The position numbers were made by a program, and so were the translations under genes. A stretch of DNA of 64,000 nt from JBEVJK01 sp963791325. Its GTDB lineage: Bacteria; Pseudomonadota; Alphaproteobacteria; Rhizobiales; Rhizobiaceae. The notes below the pieces were generated by a model. That model searched no databases. It had not been told where the DNA came from and was given only the letters and a program-made list of their open reading frames with translations. Location of the stretch: contig CAWBRU010000014.1 of NCBI GenBank assembly GCA_963791325.1, positions 1-64,000 of the forward strand, given 5' to 3'. Positions 16,756 through 27,242 of the stretch are shown here, piece by piece (position 1 is the first letter of the stretch; each line of letters starts with the position of its first letter).

Positions 16756-17619
16756 TTAGTCCGCCTGCGGCCGGCCTGCAATCGAAACCGCCGCCGCCGC
16801 CGGCAGCCCGAGCAGCGCGCGCGCCTCCGCCGCCGTGGCGGGGCGGCGGCCATGCTCGCCGCACAGGTCGGCGGCGCGCTTCACCAGGGCGGCGTTGGAG
16901 GGCGCCAGCGTCCGGCGGTCGAGCCGCACATTGTCCTCCAGCCCGGTACGCACATGGCCGCCGGCGGCGATGCACCATTGGTTGAGCTCGAGCTGGTGAC
17001 GGCCCATCCCGGCGGCGCACCAGAGCGCGCCGGGCAGCAGCCGGCGGCAGGTCTCGACATAGAAGTCGAACACCGCCCGGTCGGCCGGCATGGCGTTCTT
17101 CACCCCCATCACGAACTGCACATAGGGCTGCTCGGCGAGCTGGCCCTCGCGCACCATCTCGGCCGCCTTGAACAAGTGGCTGAGGTCGAACACCTCGATC
17201 TCGGGCTTGACCGCATAGGCGCGCATCTCGGCCGCCAGCCAGGCGACCAGGTCGGGCGGGTTCTCGTAGACGCGGGCCGGAAAATTGTTGGAGCCGACCG
17301 CCAGCGACGCCATGTCGGGCCTGAGGCTCAGCATGGCGCCGCGGGCGGTGCCGGCGCCCGAGCGGCCGCCGGTCGAGAATTGCAGGATCATGCCGGGACA
17401 ATGCTTGACCAGGTCCGCCTTCAGCCGGGCAAACCGCGCGGGCTCGGCGGTGGGCCGGCCCTCGTCGTCGCGCACATGGCAGTGCACGATCGCAGCGCCG
17501 GCCTCGAACGCCGCCTGGGTGCTCTCCACCTGCTCCGCAATCGAGATCGGCACGGCCGGGTTGTCGCTCTTGGTCGGCAGCGATCCGGTGATGGCGACGC
17601 AAATGATGCACGGACTCAT
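16756..17619 (-). CDS. Beta-keto acid cleavage enzyme (BKACE, DUF849)
   Basis: 287-residue TIM-barrel zinc enzyme. Family members condense a beta-keto acid with acetyl-CoA and release acetoacetate plus a new acyl-CoA. Visible hallmarks are the N-terminal ICVAITGSLPTKSDNPAVP, the zinc-binding HCHVRDDEGRPT (two histidines near 46-48), LQFSTGGRSG, and the C-terminal GGHVRTGLEDN. It lies downstream of a LysR gene that is divergent from a hydroxyquinol-type catabolic operon. The lower end product of that route, 3-oxoadipate, is itself a beta-keto acid, so a role in its cleavage is a reasonable hypothesis but not shown by the sequence. Confidence 0.85.
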   Translation of the reverse strand: MSPCIICVAITGSLPTKSDNPAVPISIAEQVESTQAAFEAGAAIVHCHVRDDEGRPTAEPARFARLKADLVKHCPGMILQFSTGGRSGAGTARGAMLSLRPDMASLAVGSNNFPARVYENPPDLVAWLAAEMRAYAVKPEIEVFDLSHLFKAAEMVREGQLAEQPYVQFVMGVKNAMPADRAVFDFYVETCRRLLPGALWCAAGMGRHQLELNQWCIAAGGHVRTGLEDNVRLDRRTLAPSNAALVKRAADLCGEHGRRPATAAEARALLGLPAAAAVSIAGRPQAD

Positions 17620-17694
17620 GCGCCGAACTCTGCCCGGTTTCCGATTCCCGCGCTAGGCGGATGGCGTCCGTTCGAATCGCCACCTCGCTCTCAT

Positions 17695-17784
17695 CCTTTG
17701 ATTGCGCATGATCTCCGCGGCAAACGCGTTTTCCGCGTTTCGCGCGAAGAAGAACCGGGGCCGCTTTTCCGGTTCATGCTCTAG
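17695..17784 (+). repeat. Intergenic palindromic repeat, copy D (variant)
   Basis: Begins CCTTTGATTGCGCATGATC, contains nested palindromes (GCAAACGCGTTTTCCGCG and related), and ends CCGCTTTTCCGGTTCATGCTCTAG. The right end matches that of copy A at 7.5 kb (CCGCTTTTCC, then GCTCTAG), while the centre differs, so this is a second subfamily. It separates the LysR and BKACE genes, and its terminal CTAG (17781-17784) contains the LysR stop codon. Confidence 0.65.
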
Positions 17785-18732
17785 GCGCCCCAGACCACCG
17801 CCTGCTCGTGCCGTTTGATCAGATGCTTGAGGTTGTCGAAGCTGCGGCGGATATGCGCCGCGAACGCCTCGACCGCCGGTGCCCGCAGCGCATCGGCGCG
17901 CCGCAGCAGGCCGAGCGCGCGCTCCGGGTGCGGGATCTTGAACGGCAGCGCGGTGATCGCCTTCTCCTGGCGAAAGGCGAACACCACGCTGTGCGGCAAG
18001 AGCGTGAGCGCATCGCTCGCCTTCATGTAGTTGACCGCGCTGGTCAGCGAGCCGCCCGAATAGCGGATCTTGATCTCGGTGGCGCCGAGCGACAGCACCA
18101 GGCTGCGCAGGTCGGCAAACAGCGGGCTGCCGGGCGGGGGCCCGATCCATGGGTAGTCGAGGAGCTCGGCCGCCTTGGGCCGCCGCTTGATGAGCAGCGG
18201 GTGCGTGGCCCGGCAGGCGACCACATTGCGGCCGGGCAAGATTTCTTGGAACAGCATGCCCGAGCCCTCCTCGAGCACGTCGATCGGGCAGATGGCGAGG
18301 TCGATGCGCTCGGCGTTGATCGCCGCCCTGAGCTCCGGCAGATAGCCGTAGCTCTGCTCGACGCGGATGTCGGGCGCGCCGTTCTGGAACTCGGCGATCA
18401 TGCCGGAGATCAGCGCATCCATGAAAAACGGGGTGCCGCCGACACGCACCACCCCGGTGCCGCCCTTGCGGAACCCCTCGACGATCGCCGAGGCGCCGCG
18501 AGCGGCCGCCAGGATCGCCTGGCCATGGTCGGCGAGCGCCCGGCCGAGCGGCGTCGGCTTCAGCGGGCGGCGGCCACGGTGAGAACAGCGGCTCGCCGAG
18601 CCGCTTCTCGAGCTGGGCGATGGTGCGCGAAATCGCCGGCTGGGTCACCCCGATCAGATTGGCGCCCTCGGTGACGCCGCCGGCCAGGACCACCGCGGCA
18701 AGCTGAACCAGATGGCGTTCGTCGAGCTTCAT
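17781..18732 (-). pseudogene. LysR-family regulator, one frameshift
   Basis: LysR-type activator of about 316 residues if repaired. The first 45 or so residues form the winged helix-turn-helix (GVTQPAISRTIAQLEKRLGE). The frame then breaks near base 18585: the family sequence GRRPLKPTPLGRALADHGQ continues one frame over and runs through the ligand-binding domain to the stop at 17781. The total span is a multiple of three plus one, fitting a single inserted base. It is divergent from an intradiol dioxygenase gene with 80 bases between, the usual layout for a LysR activator of aromatic degradation. The break could be a sequencing error. The stop codon is supplied by repeat copy D. Confidence 0.75.
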
Positions 18733-18749
18733 ACCAGAATGCTATACTA

Positions 18750-18770
18750 GTTGGTGAAAAAATCATCAAC
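18750..18770. promoter_or_regulatory. Probable LysR operator in divergent promoter
   Basis: Imperfect inverted repeat GTTGGTGA-AAAAA-TCATCAAC with 7 of 8 paired positions, in the 80-base gap between the divergent LysR and dioxygenase genes. Size and location fit a LysR recognition site. A TATACT sequence sits just to its left at 18743-18748. Confidence 0.5.
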
Positions 18771-18812
18771 CGATACGAAGTGCGCGGTTACCATCGCCGG
18801 CGGGAGGACAAG

Positions 18813-19676
18813 GTGACAGCGGCGTTCAGCGAGAACAATTCCGCCGAGCTGGTTGCGGAGCGGTTGACCAAGCGGACCGGCGGTCCGCTGGCGGATTTTC
18901 TGGTGGCCGCGGTCGCGCACCTGCACAGCGTCGTCCGCGAGACCCGGCCGACCGCGGCGGAATGGCGCCGGGCGATCGAGTTCCTGACGGAGGTCGGCCA
19001 TGCCAGCGACGACAAGCGCCAGGAATGGGCCCTGCTTTCGGACCTGCTCGGCATCACCGCGTTGGTCGAGGAGATCAACTCCCGCCGTCCGGCGGGCGCA
19101 ACGCCCAACACGGTGCGCGGGCCGTTCTACCGGCCGGATGCGCCGCGCCTGCCGCTCGGCGCCGACATCTCGCTCGACGGGGTGGGCGAGCCGCTCGCCG
19201 TCGCCGGCCGGGTGGTCGATCTCGACGGCCGGCCGATCGCCGGGGCGGTGGTCGAGACCTGGCAGGCCAATGCGCAAGGGCTCTACGAGAACCAGGCACC
19301 CGACTTGCAGCCGGAGTTCAATCTGAGAGGGGTGTTTACCACCGGCGGCGATGGCCGGTTCCACTACCGGACGGTCCGGCCGTCCGGCTACGCGGTGCCC
19401 GCCGACGGCCCGGTCGGACAGCTGCTGGGCCGGCTCGGCTACCCGCTCAGGCGGCCGGCACATCTGCATTTCCTGATCAAGGCGGACGGCTTCGAGACCA
19501 TCAGCACGCATGTCTACGCGGCAGGCGATCCGCAGCTTGCGGAGGACGCCCTGTTCGGCGTCAAGCCGCAGCTGATCGGGGTTTTTCACCCGGCCGAGGC
19601 CGGCGGCAGCCGCGGCTGGGCGCTCGATTTCAGCTTCGTCATGGTGCGCGCCAAGCCGAGGCGGGGGCTTCCATGA
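18813..19676 (+). CDS. Intradiol ring-cleavage dioxygenase (hydroxyquinol type)
   Basis: 287-residue non-haem Fe(III) dioxygenase that cleaves a catechol-type ring between the two hydroxyls; hydroxyquinol (1,2,4-trihydroxybenzene) to maleylacetate is the likely reaction given the neighbouring maleylacetate reductase. An N-terminal helical domain is followed by NTVRGPFYRPDAPRLPLGAD and the catalytic barrel. Probable iron ligands are Tyr in GLYENQ, Tyr in SGYAVP and the two His in RPAHLHF. The GTG start at 18813 has GGGAGG six bases upstream. It overlaps the maleylacetate reductase start as ATGA. The frame is intact, in contrast to most of the operon. Confidence 0.85.
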   Translation: MTAAFSENNSAELVAERLTKRTGGPLADFLVAAVAHLHSVVRETRPTAAEWRRAIEFLTEVGHASDDKRQEWALLSDLLGITALVEEINSRRPAGATPNTVRGPFYRPDAPRLPLGADISLDGVGEPLAVAGRVVDLDGRPIAGAVVETWQANAQGLYENQAPDLQPEFNLRGVFTTGGDGRFHYRTVRPSGYAVPADGPVGQLLGRLGYPLRRPAHLHFLIKADGFETISTHVYAAGDPQLAEDALFGVKPQLIGVFHPAEAGGSRGWALDFSFVMVRAKPRRGLP

Positions 19677-20737
19677 CGCTCGGCTTCACCTATGCCGTGC
19701 CGGCGGCGCGCATCGTGTTCGGCGCCGGCGCCGTCGGGCAGGCCGCCGCCGAGCTGGAGCGGCTCGGCGCCCGCCGCGCCCTGGTTCTGACCACACCGGG
19801 GCAAGCCGCGGCCGGTGCTGCACTTGCCGAGCGCCTGGGGCCGCTCGCGGCCGGCGTCTTTAGCGGGGCGGTGATGCACACGCCGGTCGAGGTGACGGAG
19901 AGGGCGCTCGAGCAGCTGACGGCATTGCAGGCCGATTGCGTCGTTGCGCTGGGCGGCGGCTCGACGATCGGACTGGGCAAGGCGATCGCCTGGCGGACCG
20001 GACTTTCCCAACTGGCCATCCCGACCACCTATGCCGGATCCGAGGTGACCCCGATTCTTGGCCAAACGGAGGGCGGCGCCAAGACCACATTCCGCGATCC
20101 GAAGGTTTTGCCGAATGTGGTTCTGTACGATCCCGAGCTGACGCTCGGTCTTCCGGTGGCGATCAGCGTCGCCAGCGGCCTCAACGCCCTCGCCCATGCG
20201 GCCGAGGGTCTCTATGCCGAGGACCGCAACCCGGTGGCCTCGCTGATGGCGGGCGAAGCGGCGCGGGCCCTGGCGCGAGCGCTGCCGGGCATCGTCGCCG
20301 CCCCGCAGGCCCGGGCGGCGCGCGAACAGGCGCTTTACGGCGCCTGGCTCGCCGGCGCGGTGCTCGGTCAGGTCGGCGATGTCGCTGCATCACAAGCTTT
20401 GCCACACGCTGGGCGGCAGCTTCGACTTGCCGCATGCGGAGACCCATGCGGTGCTGCTTGCCGCACACGGTCGGCTTCAACGCCGCTGCCGTGCCCGAGC
20501 TGCTTGCGCCGCTTGCAGCGACCTTCGGCGGCTCGCCCGGGCCGGCACTGTTCGACTTTGCCGCAACGGTTGGCGCACCGCGGAGCGCTGAAGGATCTCG
20601 GCATGAAGGCAGCGGACCTCGACCGGGCAGCGGAACTGGCGACCAGGAACCCATATTCGAACCCGCGCCCGATCGAGCGCGGCGCGGTGCGGGCGCTGCT
20701 GCAAGCGGCCTGGGAGGGAGCACGGCCCGCCGGTTAG
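19673..20737 (+). pseudogene. Maleylacetate reductase, three frameshifts
   Basis: Iron-containing-alcohol-dehydrogenase-fold enzyme that reduces maleylacetate to 3-oxoadipate with NAD(P)H. Family motifs are VFGAGAVGQ near residue 16, ALGGGSTIGLGKAIA near 91 and IPTTYAGSEVTP near 118, then the metal-site region LHHKLCHTLGGSFDLPHAETH in a second frame, PHTVGFNAAAVPELLAP in a third, and ALKDLGMK back in the first. Breaks lie near 20377, 20460 and 20584. All are +1 and the span is divisible by three, exactly as three inserted bases predict. The protein would be about 353 residues, normal for TfdF/MacA. Start ATG overlaps the dioxygenase stop. Confidence 0.75.
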
Positions 20738-20780
20738 CGCGGCAGAGCCAAGACTGGAGCGGATTGGGAGGAGAGAGGAA

Positions 20781-22059
20781 ATGATCACCAGACGCGCATT
20801 GCTCAAGAGTGCCGCAGCCGGAGGCCTGCTCGCGGGCAGCTCCGGCCTGCCGCTGCCGGCGCTCGCCCAGAAGGCGCCGGTCAAGCTCGGCTATGTCAGC
20901 CCGCAGACCGGGCCACTGGCCGCCTTCGCCGAGGCCGACAAGTTCATCATCGACGGCTTTCTCAAGGCCACCAAGGATGCCGGCCTCACCTACGAGGTCG
21001 TGGTCAAGGACAGCCAGTCCAATCCCAACCGCGCCGCCGAGGTCGCCAAGGAGCTGATCGTCGACGACAAGGTCAACCTGATGCTGGTCGCCTCCACGCC
21101 GGAAACGACCAACCCGGTGTCGACCACCTGCGAGGCGGAAGAGATGCCGTGCATCTCGACGGTTGCGCCGTGGCAGCCCTGGTTCATCGGCCAGCAGGCG
21201 AACCCGACCGACCCGTCCTCGTGGAAGCCGTTCAAGTAGCGCCTTCCACTTCTTCTGGGGGCTGGAGGACGTCATCGCCGTCTTCACCAACATGTGGGGT
21301 CAGGTCGAGACCAACAAGACGGTCGGCGGGCTGTTTCCCAATGACGGCGACGGCAATGCCTGGGGCGACAAGGTGGTCGGCTTCCCGCCGGTGCTCGACA
21401 AGCAGGGCTACAAGCTCGATCGATCCCGGCCGCTACCAGAACCTGACCGACGACTTCTCGGCGCAGATCAACGCCTTCAAGTCGGCCGGCTGCGAGATCA
21501 TCACCGGGGTGATGATCCCGCCTGATTTCACCACGTTCTGGAACCAGGCGAAGCAGCAGGGCTTCAAGCCGAAGGTCGCCTCGATCGGCAAGGCGCTGCT
21601 CTTCCCGCAATCGGTCGAGGCGCTCGGCAAGTCGGCCAACAATCTCTCCTCCGAGGTGTGGTGGTCGCCCAGCCATCCGTTCAAGTCGTCGCTGACCGGC
21701 GAGAGCTCGGCCGCAGCTCGCCGACGGCTTCAGCAAGGCGACGGGCCGGCCCTGGACGCAGCCGATCGGCTTCGTCCATGCGCTGTTCGAGTTGGCGGCC
21801 GACGTGATGAAACGGCCGCCGATCCCGGCGACAGCGCCGCCGTGGTCGCGGCGATCGCGGCCACCAAGCTCGACACCATCGTCGGCCCGATCGCCTGGAA
21901 CGGCACGAACCTGCCGCCCTTCGCCGCCAAGAACGTCGCCAAGACGCCGCTGGTCGGCGGCCAGTGGCGGCTCAAGGACAAGGGTTACGAACTCGTCATC
22001 ATCGACAACAAGACGGCTCCCGAAATCCCCACCGGCGGCACCATGGAGCCGATCACCTG

Positions 22060-22060
<1 letters not shown>
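20781..22060 (+). pseudogene. Liv-type ABC substrate-binding protein, frameshifted
   Basis: Periplasmic binding protein of the branched-chain amino acid/aromatic (LivK-like) family, about 425 residues after repair. The N-terminus MITRRALLKSAAAGG is a twin-arginine-like signal, with ALAQ before cleavage. The mature protein starts KLGYVSPQTGPLAAFAEAD. Three +1 breaks (near 21236, 21421, 21713) and one -1 break (near 21814) divide it into five blocks, ending KDKGYELVIIDN. GAGAGAGG precedes the start. The stop overlaps the ATPase start as TGATG. In this operon it probably captures an aromatic acid or phenol for import. As printed, the first frame stops at 21239. Confidence 0.72.
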
Positions 22061-22785
<725 letters not shown>

Positions 22786-22786
<1 letters not shown>

Positions 22787-23502
22787 TGCCGCTGCTCGAG
22801 ACCCGCGCGCTCACCGCCTTCTACGGCGACTTCCAGGCGCTGTTCGGCGTCGAGCTTGCCGCTGGAGGAGGGCGAGACCGTCGCCGTCATCGGCGCCAAC
22901 GGCGCCGGCAAGATCGACGCTGTTGCGCGCGATCGCGGGCCTGCTTGCCGGTCGGCCCGACCAGATCGTCTTCGACGGCGCGCCGATCGGCGCGCTGCCG
23001 GCGGCCGATATCGTCGCCGCGCGGCATCGCCATGGTGCCGGAGGGGCGGAAATTGTTTCCTTCGCTGAGCGTCGAGGAGAACCTCATGATCGGCGCCTAT
23101 GCGCGGCGTGCCGCCGGGCCGTGGACGCTGAAGTCGGTCTACGAGCTGTTTCCCGTCCTCGAGGAGCGCCGCCGCAGCCCCGCCGACGGCACTGTCCGGC
23201 GGCCAGCAGCAGATGGTGGCGATCGGCCGGGCGCTGATGTCGAACCCGCGCGTGCTGCTCTGCGACGAGATCAGCCTCGGCCTTGCGCCGGTGGTCATCC
23301 GCGACATCTATGCGGCGTTTCCGCGCATCCGCGCGGGCGGCGCCGCGATCGGTGATCGTCGAGCAGGACATCGGCCAGGCGCTCAAGGTCGGCGGACCGC
23401 GTCTACTGCATGATGGAAGGCCGCATCACGCTGGCCGGCGCACCGGTCGGGCTGACCCGCGAGGCCATCCACGCCGCCTATTTCGGGGCGCCGGCACGAT
23501 GA
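22786..23502 (+). pseudogene. Liv-type ABC ATPase 2 (LivF-like), frameshifted
   Basis: Second ATPase of the importer, about 236 residues after repair. Walker A is split: GANGAGK in one frame and STLLRAIAGLL in the next. VPEGRKLFPSLSVEENLMIG is the LivF hallmark, LSGGQQQMVAIGRALM the signature, and LLCDEISLGLAP the Walker B. Six +1 breaks (near 22861, 22915, 23020, 23190, 23352, 23391) fit the span being divisible by three. The stop overlaps the next gene's start. Confidence 0.72.
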
Positions 23503-24365
23503 TCTGGCTCGACACGCTCGTCCAGGGCGTCCTGCTCGGCGGGCTCTATGCGTTGTTTGCGGCGGGTCTCAGCCTGGTCTTCGGCGTCATGCGGCTCGTC
23601 AATCTCGCCCATGGCGACCTGATCGTGCTGGCCGCGTTTCTGATGCTCGGGCTGATGTCCGGCGCTCGGGCTCGACCCCTTCCTGGCGGCGCTGCTTGCC
23701 GCTCCACTGATGTTCGCGCTCGGCTTTGCCCTGCAGCTCGGCGTGCTCAACCGGACGCTCGGCGGCGACATCCTGCCGCCGCTGCTGGTCACCTTCGGCC
23801 TGTCGATCGTCATCCAGAACGGGCTGCTGGAGACCTTTTCGGCCGACAGCCGGCGTCTCGATGCCGGCGCGCTGGAGACCACGTCGCTCGCCCTCGGGCC
23901 GCTGAATATCGGCGCTGATGCCGCTTCTGACCTTCGTCTCGGCGGTCGCCGTCATCATCGGCCTCAACGCGCTGTTCTATCGCACCGCGCTCGGCCGCGC
24001 CTTCCGCGCGACCTCCGACGACCGCGTCACCGCCGGCCTGATGGGCATCCGGTCCGGGCGCATCATCGCGCTGGCCACCGGGATCGCCATGGTGGTGGCG
24101 ACAATCGCGGCCCTCTACCTCGGCATCCGCGCCAATTTCGACCCGACCATCGGCACCGCCCGGCTGATCTATGCATTCGAGGCTGTGATCATCGGCGGCC
24201 TCGGCTCGCTTCTGGGGAACGCTCGCCGGCGGCATCGTCATCGGCGTGGCCCAGACGGCAGGCGCCGCGATCAACCCGGAATGGCAGATGCTTGCCGGCC
24301 ATGTCGCGTTCCTGCTGGTGCTGCTCATGCGGCCGCGCGGCCTGTTCCCGCGGGCGGTGGACTGA
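23499..24365 (+). pseudogene. Liv-type ABC permease 1 (LivH-like), frameshifted
   Basis: Membrane permease of the importer, about 287 residues after repair. It starts MIWLDTLVQGVLLGGLYALF, followed by SLVFGVMRLVNLAHGDLI, typical of LivH. Later blocks include LGFALQLGVLNRTL, then LGRAFRATSDDRVTAGLMGI and AFEAVIIGGLGSL, ending LMRPRGLFPRAVD. Breaks near 23663, 23911 and 24220 are all +1, and the span is divisible by three as expected. Confidence 0.7.
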
Positions 24366-24366
24366 G

Positions 24367-25475
24367 ATGGCGAGCGAGGCCTTGCCCGCGCCGAAGGCCG
24401 CAGCCGGCGGCCGCCTCTCGCCGGCGTTCGCGGCAGGCGCTGCCGTGGTGCTGGCGGCTCGCCCTGGCTGCACCGCTGGTCGTCTCGCGCAGCGTCGCTG
24501 CAGGACCTGTTCTTCATCTTGACCATGCTCGTGCTCGCCCAGAACTGGAACCTGCTTGCCGGCTATGTCGGGCCTGGTTTCGGTTGGCCAGCAGGCCTTC
24601 GTCGGCTTCGGCGCCTACACGATGTTCGCCTGCGGTAGCGCTGCTTGGCCTCGATCCGCTCGCTGGCGATGCTGCTTGGCGGGGCTTGGCGCGGCGGCTG
24701 CTCGCCATCCCGACCGGCGTTCTTCGTGTTTCGCCTGCAGGGCGCCTATTTCGCCATCGGCACCTGGGTGATCGCCGAGGTGGTGCGGCTGCTCGCTGGC
24801 GCAATGGAAGGCGCTCGGCGGCGGCACCGGCACCTCGCTGCCTTCGGGCGCGACGCGCGACGATGGTCGGCGTCGACTGGGTTGCCGGCCGCCATCGGCG
24901 TGCGCGCCTCGCAGGCGCGCGCGACATCGTCTGCCTACTGGCTGGCGCTGCTGCTTGCCGCGGGCACCGTCGCCTTCATCTACGGCCTGCTGCGCTCGCG
25001 CCAGGGCCTGGCGCTGGCCGCGATCCGCGACAACGTGCAGGCGGCCGCAAGCCGTCGGCGTCGATGCCGCGCTGGATGAAGGCTTGCGTCTATCTGGCCG
25101 CCGCCTTCGTCACCGGCCTGACCGGCGCGCTGATCTATGTGCAGAAGGCGCGCATCTCGCCGGACGCCGCCTTCTCGGTGACTCGACTGGACCGCCTATG
25201 TCATCTTCATCGTGGTGATCGGCGGCATCGGCACCATCGAGGGGCCGATCGTCGGCGTCATCGTCTTCTTCGCCGCTGCAGAACCTGCTTCGCCGGCTAC
25301 GGCTCCTGGTACCTGCTGCTGCTCGGGCTGATCGGCATCGTCGTGATGCTGGTGTCGCCCCGCGGCCTGTGGGGCCTTCTCGCCGATCGCACCGGCATCG
25401 CAACTCTTCCCGATCCGCCGGACGCTGAGCGCCGGACCTTCCCAGCAGACCATCAAGGGAGCGCCGCATGGCTGA
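24367..25475 (+). pseudogene. Liv-type ABC permease 2 (LivM-like), heavily frameshifted
   Basis: Second permease, the most broken gene of the window, with at least a dozen frame changes. Piecing the frames together gives the usual LivM order: an N-terminal helix, LTMLVLAQNWNLLAGYVG, VSVGQQAFVGFGAYTMFACG, FRLQGAYFAIGTWVIAEVVR, GTGTSLPSG, YGLLRSRQGLALAAIRDN, GALIYVQKARISPDAAFSV and IGGIGTIEGPIVGVIVFF. It would end inside the start of the monooxygenase gene (25468). No in-frame stop generated by substitution is needed to explain the breaks; they are small indels. Confidence 0.65.
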
Positions 25476-27233
25476 CATCACCACCGACGTGCTCATCATC
25501 GGCACCGGCCCGGCCGGCTCCGCGACGGCCGCGCTGCTTGCCACCTACGGGGTCGAGAACCTGGCTGATCAACCGCTACCGGTGGCTCGCCAATACGCCG
25601 CGCGCCCACATCACCAACCAGCGCACGATGGAAGTGCTGCGCGACCTCGGCCGCGAGGTCGAGGACGAGGCCTATCTCTTCGCCACCGAGCAGGACCTGA
25701 TGGGCGACAACGTCTTCTGCACCTCGCTGGCCGGCGAGGAGATCGGCCGGCTGAAGACCTGGGGCAAGCATCCGCTGTCGCGCGGCCGAGCATCGTGCTT
25801 GCCTCGCCCTGCCGCATGAACGACCTGCCGCAGACCTTCATGGAGCCGCTTCTGTTCAAGACCGCCTGCTCGCGCGGCACCCAGGCGCGGATGTCGACCG
25901 AATATCTCAGCCATGTCCAGGACGCCGACGGCGTCACCACGACCTGCCGCGACCGCCTGACCGGCAAGGATTTCACCGTCCGCTCGAAATATCTGGTCGG
26001 CGCCGACGGCGGCAACTCGCAAGGTCGCCGAGGATGCCGGGCTGCCGTTCGAGGGCAAGATGGGCGTCGGCGGCTCGATGAACATCCTGTTCAAGGCCGA
26101 CCTGTCGAAATACGTCGCCCACCGGCCGTCCGTGCTCTACTGGGTGATGCAGCCCGGCGCCGACGTCGGCGGCATCGGCATGGGACTGGTGCGCATGGTC
26201 CGGCCGTGGAACGAGTGGCTGATCGTCTGGGGCTACGACATCAACCAGCCGCGCGCCGCAGGTCGACGAGGCTTTCGCCACCAAGGTGGCGCGCGACCTC
26301 GTCGGCGATCCCGAGCTCAAGATCGAGATCCAGTCGGTCTCGACCTGGACGGTCAACAATATGTACGCCACGACGATGTCGAGCGGCCGCGTGTTCTGCA
26401 TGGGCGACGCCACCCATCGCCATCCGCCGTCCAACGGGCTCGGCTCCAACACCTCGATCCAGGACGCCTTCAATCTCGCCTGGAAGCTCGCGCATGGTCC
26501 TGCAGGCACAGGCCGGCCCAGGGCTGCTCGACAGCTACCAGGCCGAGCGCGCGCCGATCGCCAAGCAGATCGTCACCCGCGCCAACCAGTCGATCGAGGA
26601 GTTCGGCCCGATCTTCAAGGCGCTCGGGCTGCTCGATTCGGTCGATCCGGTGAAGATGCAGCAGAACATGGATGCGCGCTGCGACGACACGCCCGAGGCC
26701 GAAGAGCAGCGCCGGCAGATCCGCGAGGCGATCGCCTTCAAGGTTTACGAATTCGACGCGCACGGCGTCGAGATGAACCAGCGCTACCGCTCCGGCGCGG
26801 TCGTCGCCGACGGCACGCCGGAGCCGGCATTCGCGACGCGATCGCCGAGCTGCACTACCAGCCGACCACGTGGCCCGGCGCCCGGCTGCCGCATGTCTGG
26901 CTGTTCGGCGAGCGACGGCGCAAGGATCTCGACGCTCGACCTCTGCGGCAAGGGCCGCTTCACGCGTCCTGACCGGTATCGGCGGCGACGGCTGGGTCGA
27001 GGCCGCCAAGGCGCTGTCGCGAGGAGTTCGGCCTCGACATCGCAGCCCACGTGATCGGCCCGCGCCAGCCGTGGCAGGATCTGACCGGCGACTGGGCGGC
27101 GCTGCGCGAGGTGCGCGACAGCGGCGTCTTGCTGGTCCGTCCGGACCAGCATGTCTGCTGGCGCCGCGAGGCGATCGCCGCCGACCCCGACGGCGCCCTG
27201 CGCCAGGCGCTCCTCACCGTCCTTTCCTTGTGA
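25468..27233 (+). pseudogene. FAD-dependent phenol hydroxylase (TfdB-like), frameshifted
   Basis: Flavoprotein aromatic monooxygenase, about 585 residues after repair, of the phenol/2,4-dichlorophenol hydroxylase group that uses NAD(P)H and O2 to add a ring hydroxyl. Motifs: IIGTGPAGSATAALLATYG (FAD), RWLANTPRAHITNQRTMEVL, GADGGNS, CMGDATHRHPPSNGLGSN (FAD ribityl site) and PTTWPGARLPHVWLF. Breaks near 25561, 26020, 26258, 26493, 26910, 26964 and 27020 are +1; those near 25788 and 26831 are -1. The net +5 matches the span. With the dioxygenases it would convert a resorcinol-type phenol to hydroxyquinol. AGGGA precedes the ATG. Confidence 0.75.
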
Positions 27234-27242
27234 GGCACTGCC

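Noticed and set aside
17641..17700. tRNA remnant suggested by GTTCGAATC
   Set aside because: No acceptor stem, anticodon arm or CCA context around it; the string is probably coincidental.
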